Assembly: GCA_934573935.1 (NCBI GenBank)
Contig: CAKTMO010000012.1
Span: 1-45,041 of the forward strand
Length of the DNA: 45,041 nucleotides
Source: an uncultured Oscillospiraceae bacterium
GTDB lineage: Bacteria > Bacillota > Clostridia > Oscillospirales > Oscillospiraceae
Reading direction: 5' to 3'
How positions within the stretch are numbered: position 1 is the stretch's first letter; each line of letters opens with the position of its first letter. The notes below the pieces were generated by a model. The model was not told where the DNA came from, did no database searches, and saw only the letters and a program-made list of their open reading frames with translations. The translations under genes were made by a program, and so were the position numbers. This document shows positions 44,775 through 45,041 of this stretch, piece by piece.

Positions 44775-44799
44775 GCCGCCCGATTTGAAATCGGGCGGC
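44775..44799. terminator. Perfect GC-rich palindrome (right copy)
   Basis: Same 25 bp palindrome as at 242-266 (GCCGCCCGATTT, inverted), followed here by TTTCC, so it could act as a terminator for plus-strand transcripts. Confidence 0.5.
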
Positions 44800-44836
44800 T
44801 TTCCTGTTGCAGATACGCATAATCGATGCCTGTGTA

Positions 44837-44927
44837 GGCTAAAATATAAGTGCATCGTATTTTGGCCCGAAATCGATTGATTTTTCTTTTCTCTTAGGCT
44901 ATAATAAAGGTGCATCGTATTTCGGCC
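44837..44927 (+). promoter_or_regulatory. ATPase promoter with two palindromic operators (right copy)
   Basis: -35 TTGATT (44877-44882) and -10 TATAAT (44900-44905), 17 bp. Palindromes GGCTAAAATA-N11-TATTTTGGCC (44837-44867) and GGCTATAATA-N11-TATTTCGGCC (44897-44927) match the left copy in position; the spacer retains GTGCATCG. The proximal palindrome covers the -10 and the start site. Confidence 0.72.
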
Positions 44928-44943
44928 TAAAGGAGGCAGAGCA

Positions 44944-45041
44944 ATGTATATTGAGAGACAGCTTGAAAAGAAGTTTATAGCCGTAAGCGAGGAGTACGCC
45001 TGCGTGCTGCTGACCGGCCCGCGTCAGGTGGGAAAATCCAC
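44944..45041 (+). CDS. AAA+ ATPase (AAA_14/DUF4143-type), 5' end only
   Basis: Second copy of the ATPase start: MYIERQLEKKF to LLTGPRQVGKS, 32 full codons before the right edge. GGAGG lies ten bases before the ATG. Identical in protein sequence to the left copy over this length, with a few silent base differences near the start. Role unknown. Confidence 0.75.
   Translation, partial: MYIERQLEKKFIAVSEEYACVLLTGPRQVGKS

Larger units (their letters stand above)
44645..45041. repeat. Right copy of the inverted repeat at the contig ends
   Basis: Inverted counterpart of 1-397, including the block GTTTGGCGGGCGTTTCAGGC, the palindrome at 44775-44799, the twin-operator promoter and the ATPase start. 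The last 77 bases are identical to the reverse complement of the first 77. The gap 44542-44943 holds nothing else that I recognise. Confidence 0.9.

Overview
The window reads as one GC-rich (roughly 60 percent G+C) chromosomal contig from a gut-type Clostridia bacterium, most likely family Oscillospiraceae (Flavonifractor/Oscillibacter-like). This rests on the mix of Firmicutes housekeeping genes (SepF, DivIVA, Hfq beside miaA-mutL-mutS), InlB/Big2/MBG-type surface proteins, TnpX-like large serine recombinases and REP-like intergenic repeats at high G+C. Taxonomy is inference; no rRNA gene is present. The first and last 77 bases are exact reverse complements and diverge at base 78. That looks like an assembly break at a shared 77-mer, so the window is probably an entire contig that stops inside two copies of the same AAA-ATPase gene.

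Layout. (1) 1-397: inverted-repeat end with the 5' end of an AAA ATPase (minus strand) behind a promoter overlapped by twin palindromes. (2) 453-13643: a polysaccharide deacetylase gene split in two by a 12.6 kb integrated element. The element (about 815-13447) is bounded by a 6-7 bp direct repeat and 20 bp imperfect inverted arms, which together rebuild a typical serine-integrase attP. Its large serine recombinase lies just inside the left end. Cargo: an InlB-repeat membrane protein, a LysR regulator, a zinc-ribbon protein, an alpha/beta hydrolase, chimeric remnants of an ABC exporter and its regulators, two lipoproteins, a DUF3795 protein, a CPBP protease, a cysteine hydrolase, a KTR-motif zinc protein and an autoregulated TetR repressor. 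(3) 13807-18972: two secreted surface proteins sharing a C-terminal signature (RRYPAA then SA(K/R)TFD(A/P)GV). The first of these, and the InlB-repeat protein of the element, are each frameshifted by one extra C in a C-tract.

(4) 19123-30818: a long minus-strand housekeeping run. Order of transcription is miaB, mutS, (REP-like repeats), mutL, miaA, hfq, an HlyD-like membrane protein, yggS, sepF, divIVA, then a HAD hydrolase. It couples tRNA A37 modification, mismatch repair and cell division. (5) 30956-38416: uvrC and nudC (divergent), recG and a GT4 glycosyltransferase (divergent), and a DegV-family gene, most with clear sigma-A promoters. (6) 38417-42720: a graveyard of mobile-element pieces. 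It holds a decayed TnpX-like recombinase lacking its zinc ribbon, an 80-aa zinc protein cut from its promoter, a fragment of an SLH-domain protein, and an apparently intact second serine recombinase with two small partners and a GHKL ATPase truncated at the SLH junction. (7) 43013-44504: a fumarylacetoacetate hydrolase-family enzyme and a flavin reductase-family protein. (8) 44645-45041: the second, inverted copy of the ATPase 5' module.

The most interesting items are the reconstructable attP/attB of the 12.6 kb element inside a conserved NodB motif, the parallel +1 C-tract frameshifts in two surface-protein genes (candidate phase variation), the shared TFD-type C-terminal anchor, and the twin-palindrome promoter of the duplicated ATPase. 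No tRNA, rRNA or CRISPR array was found.
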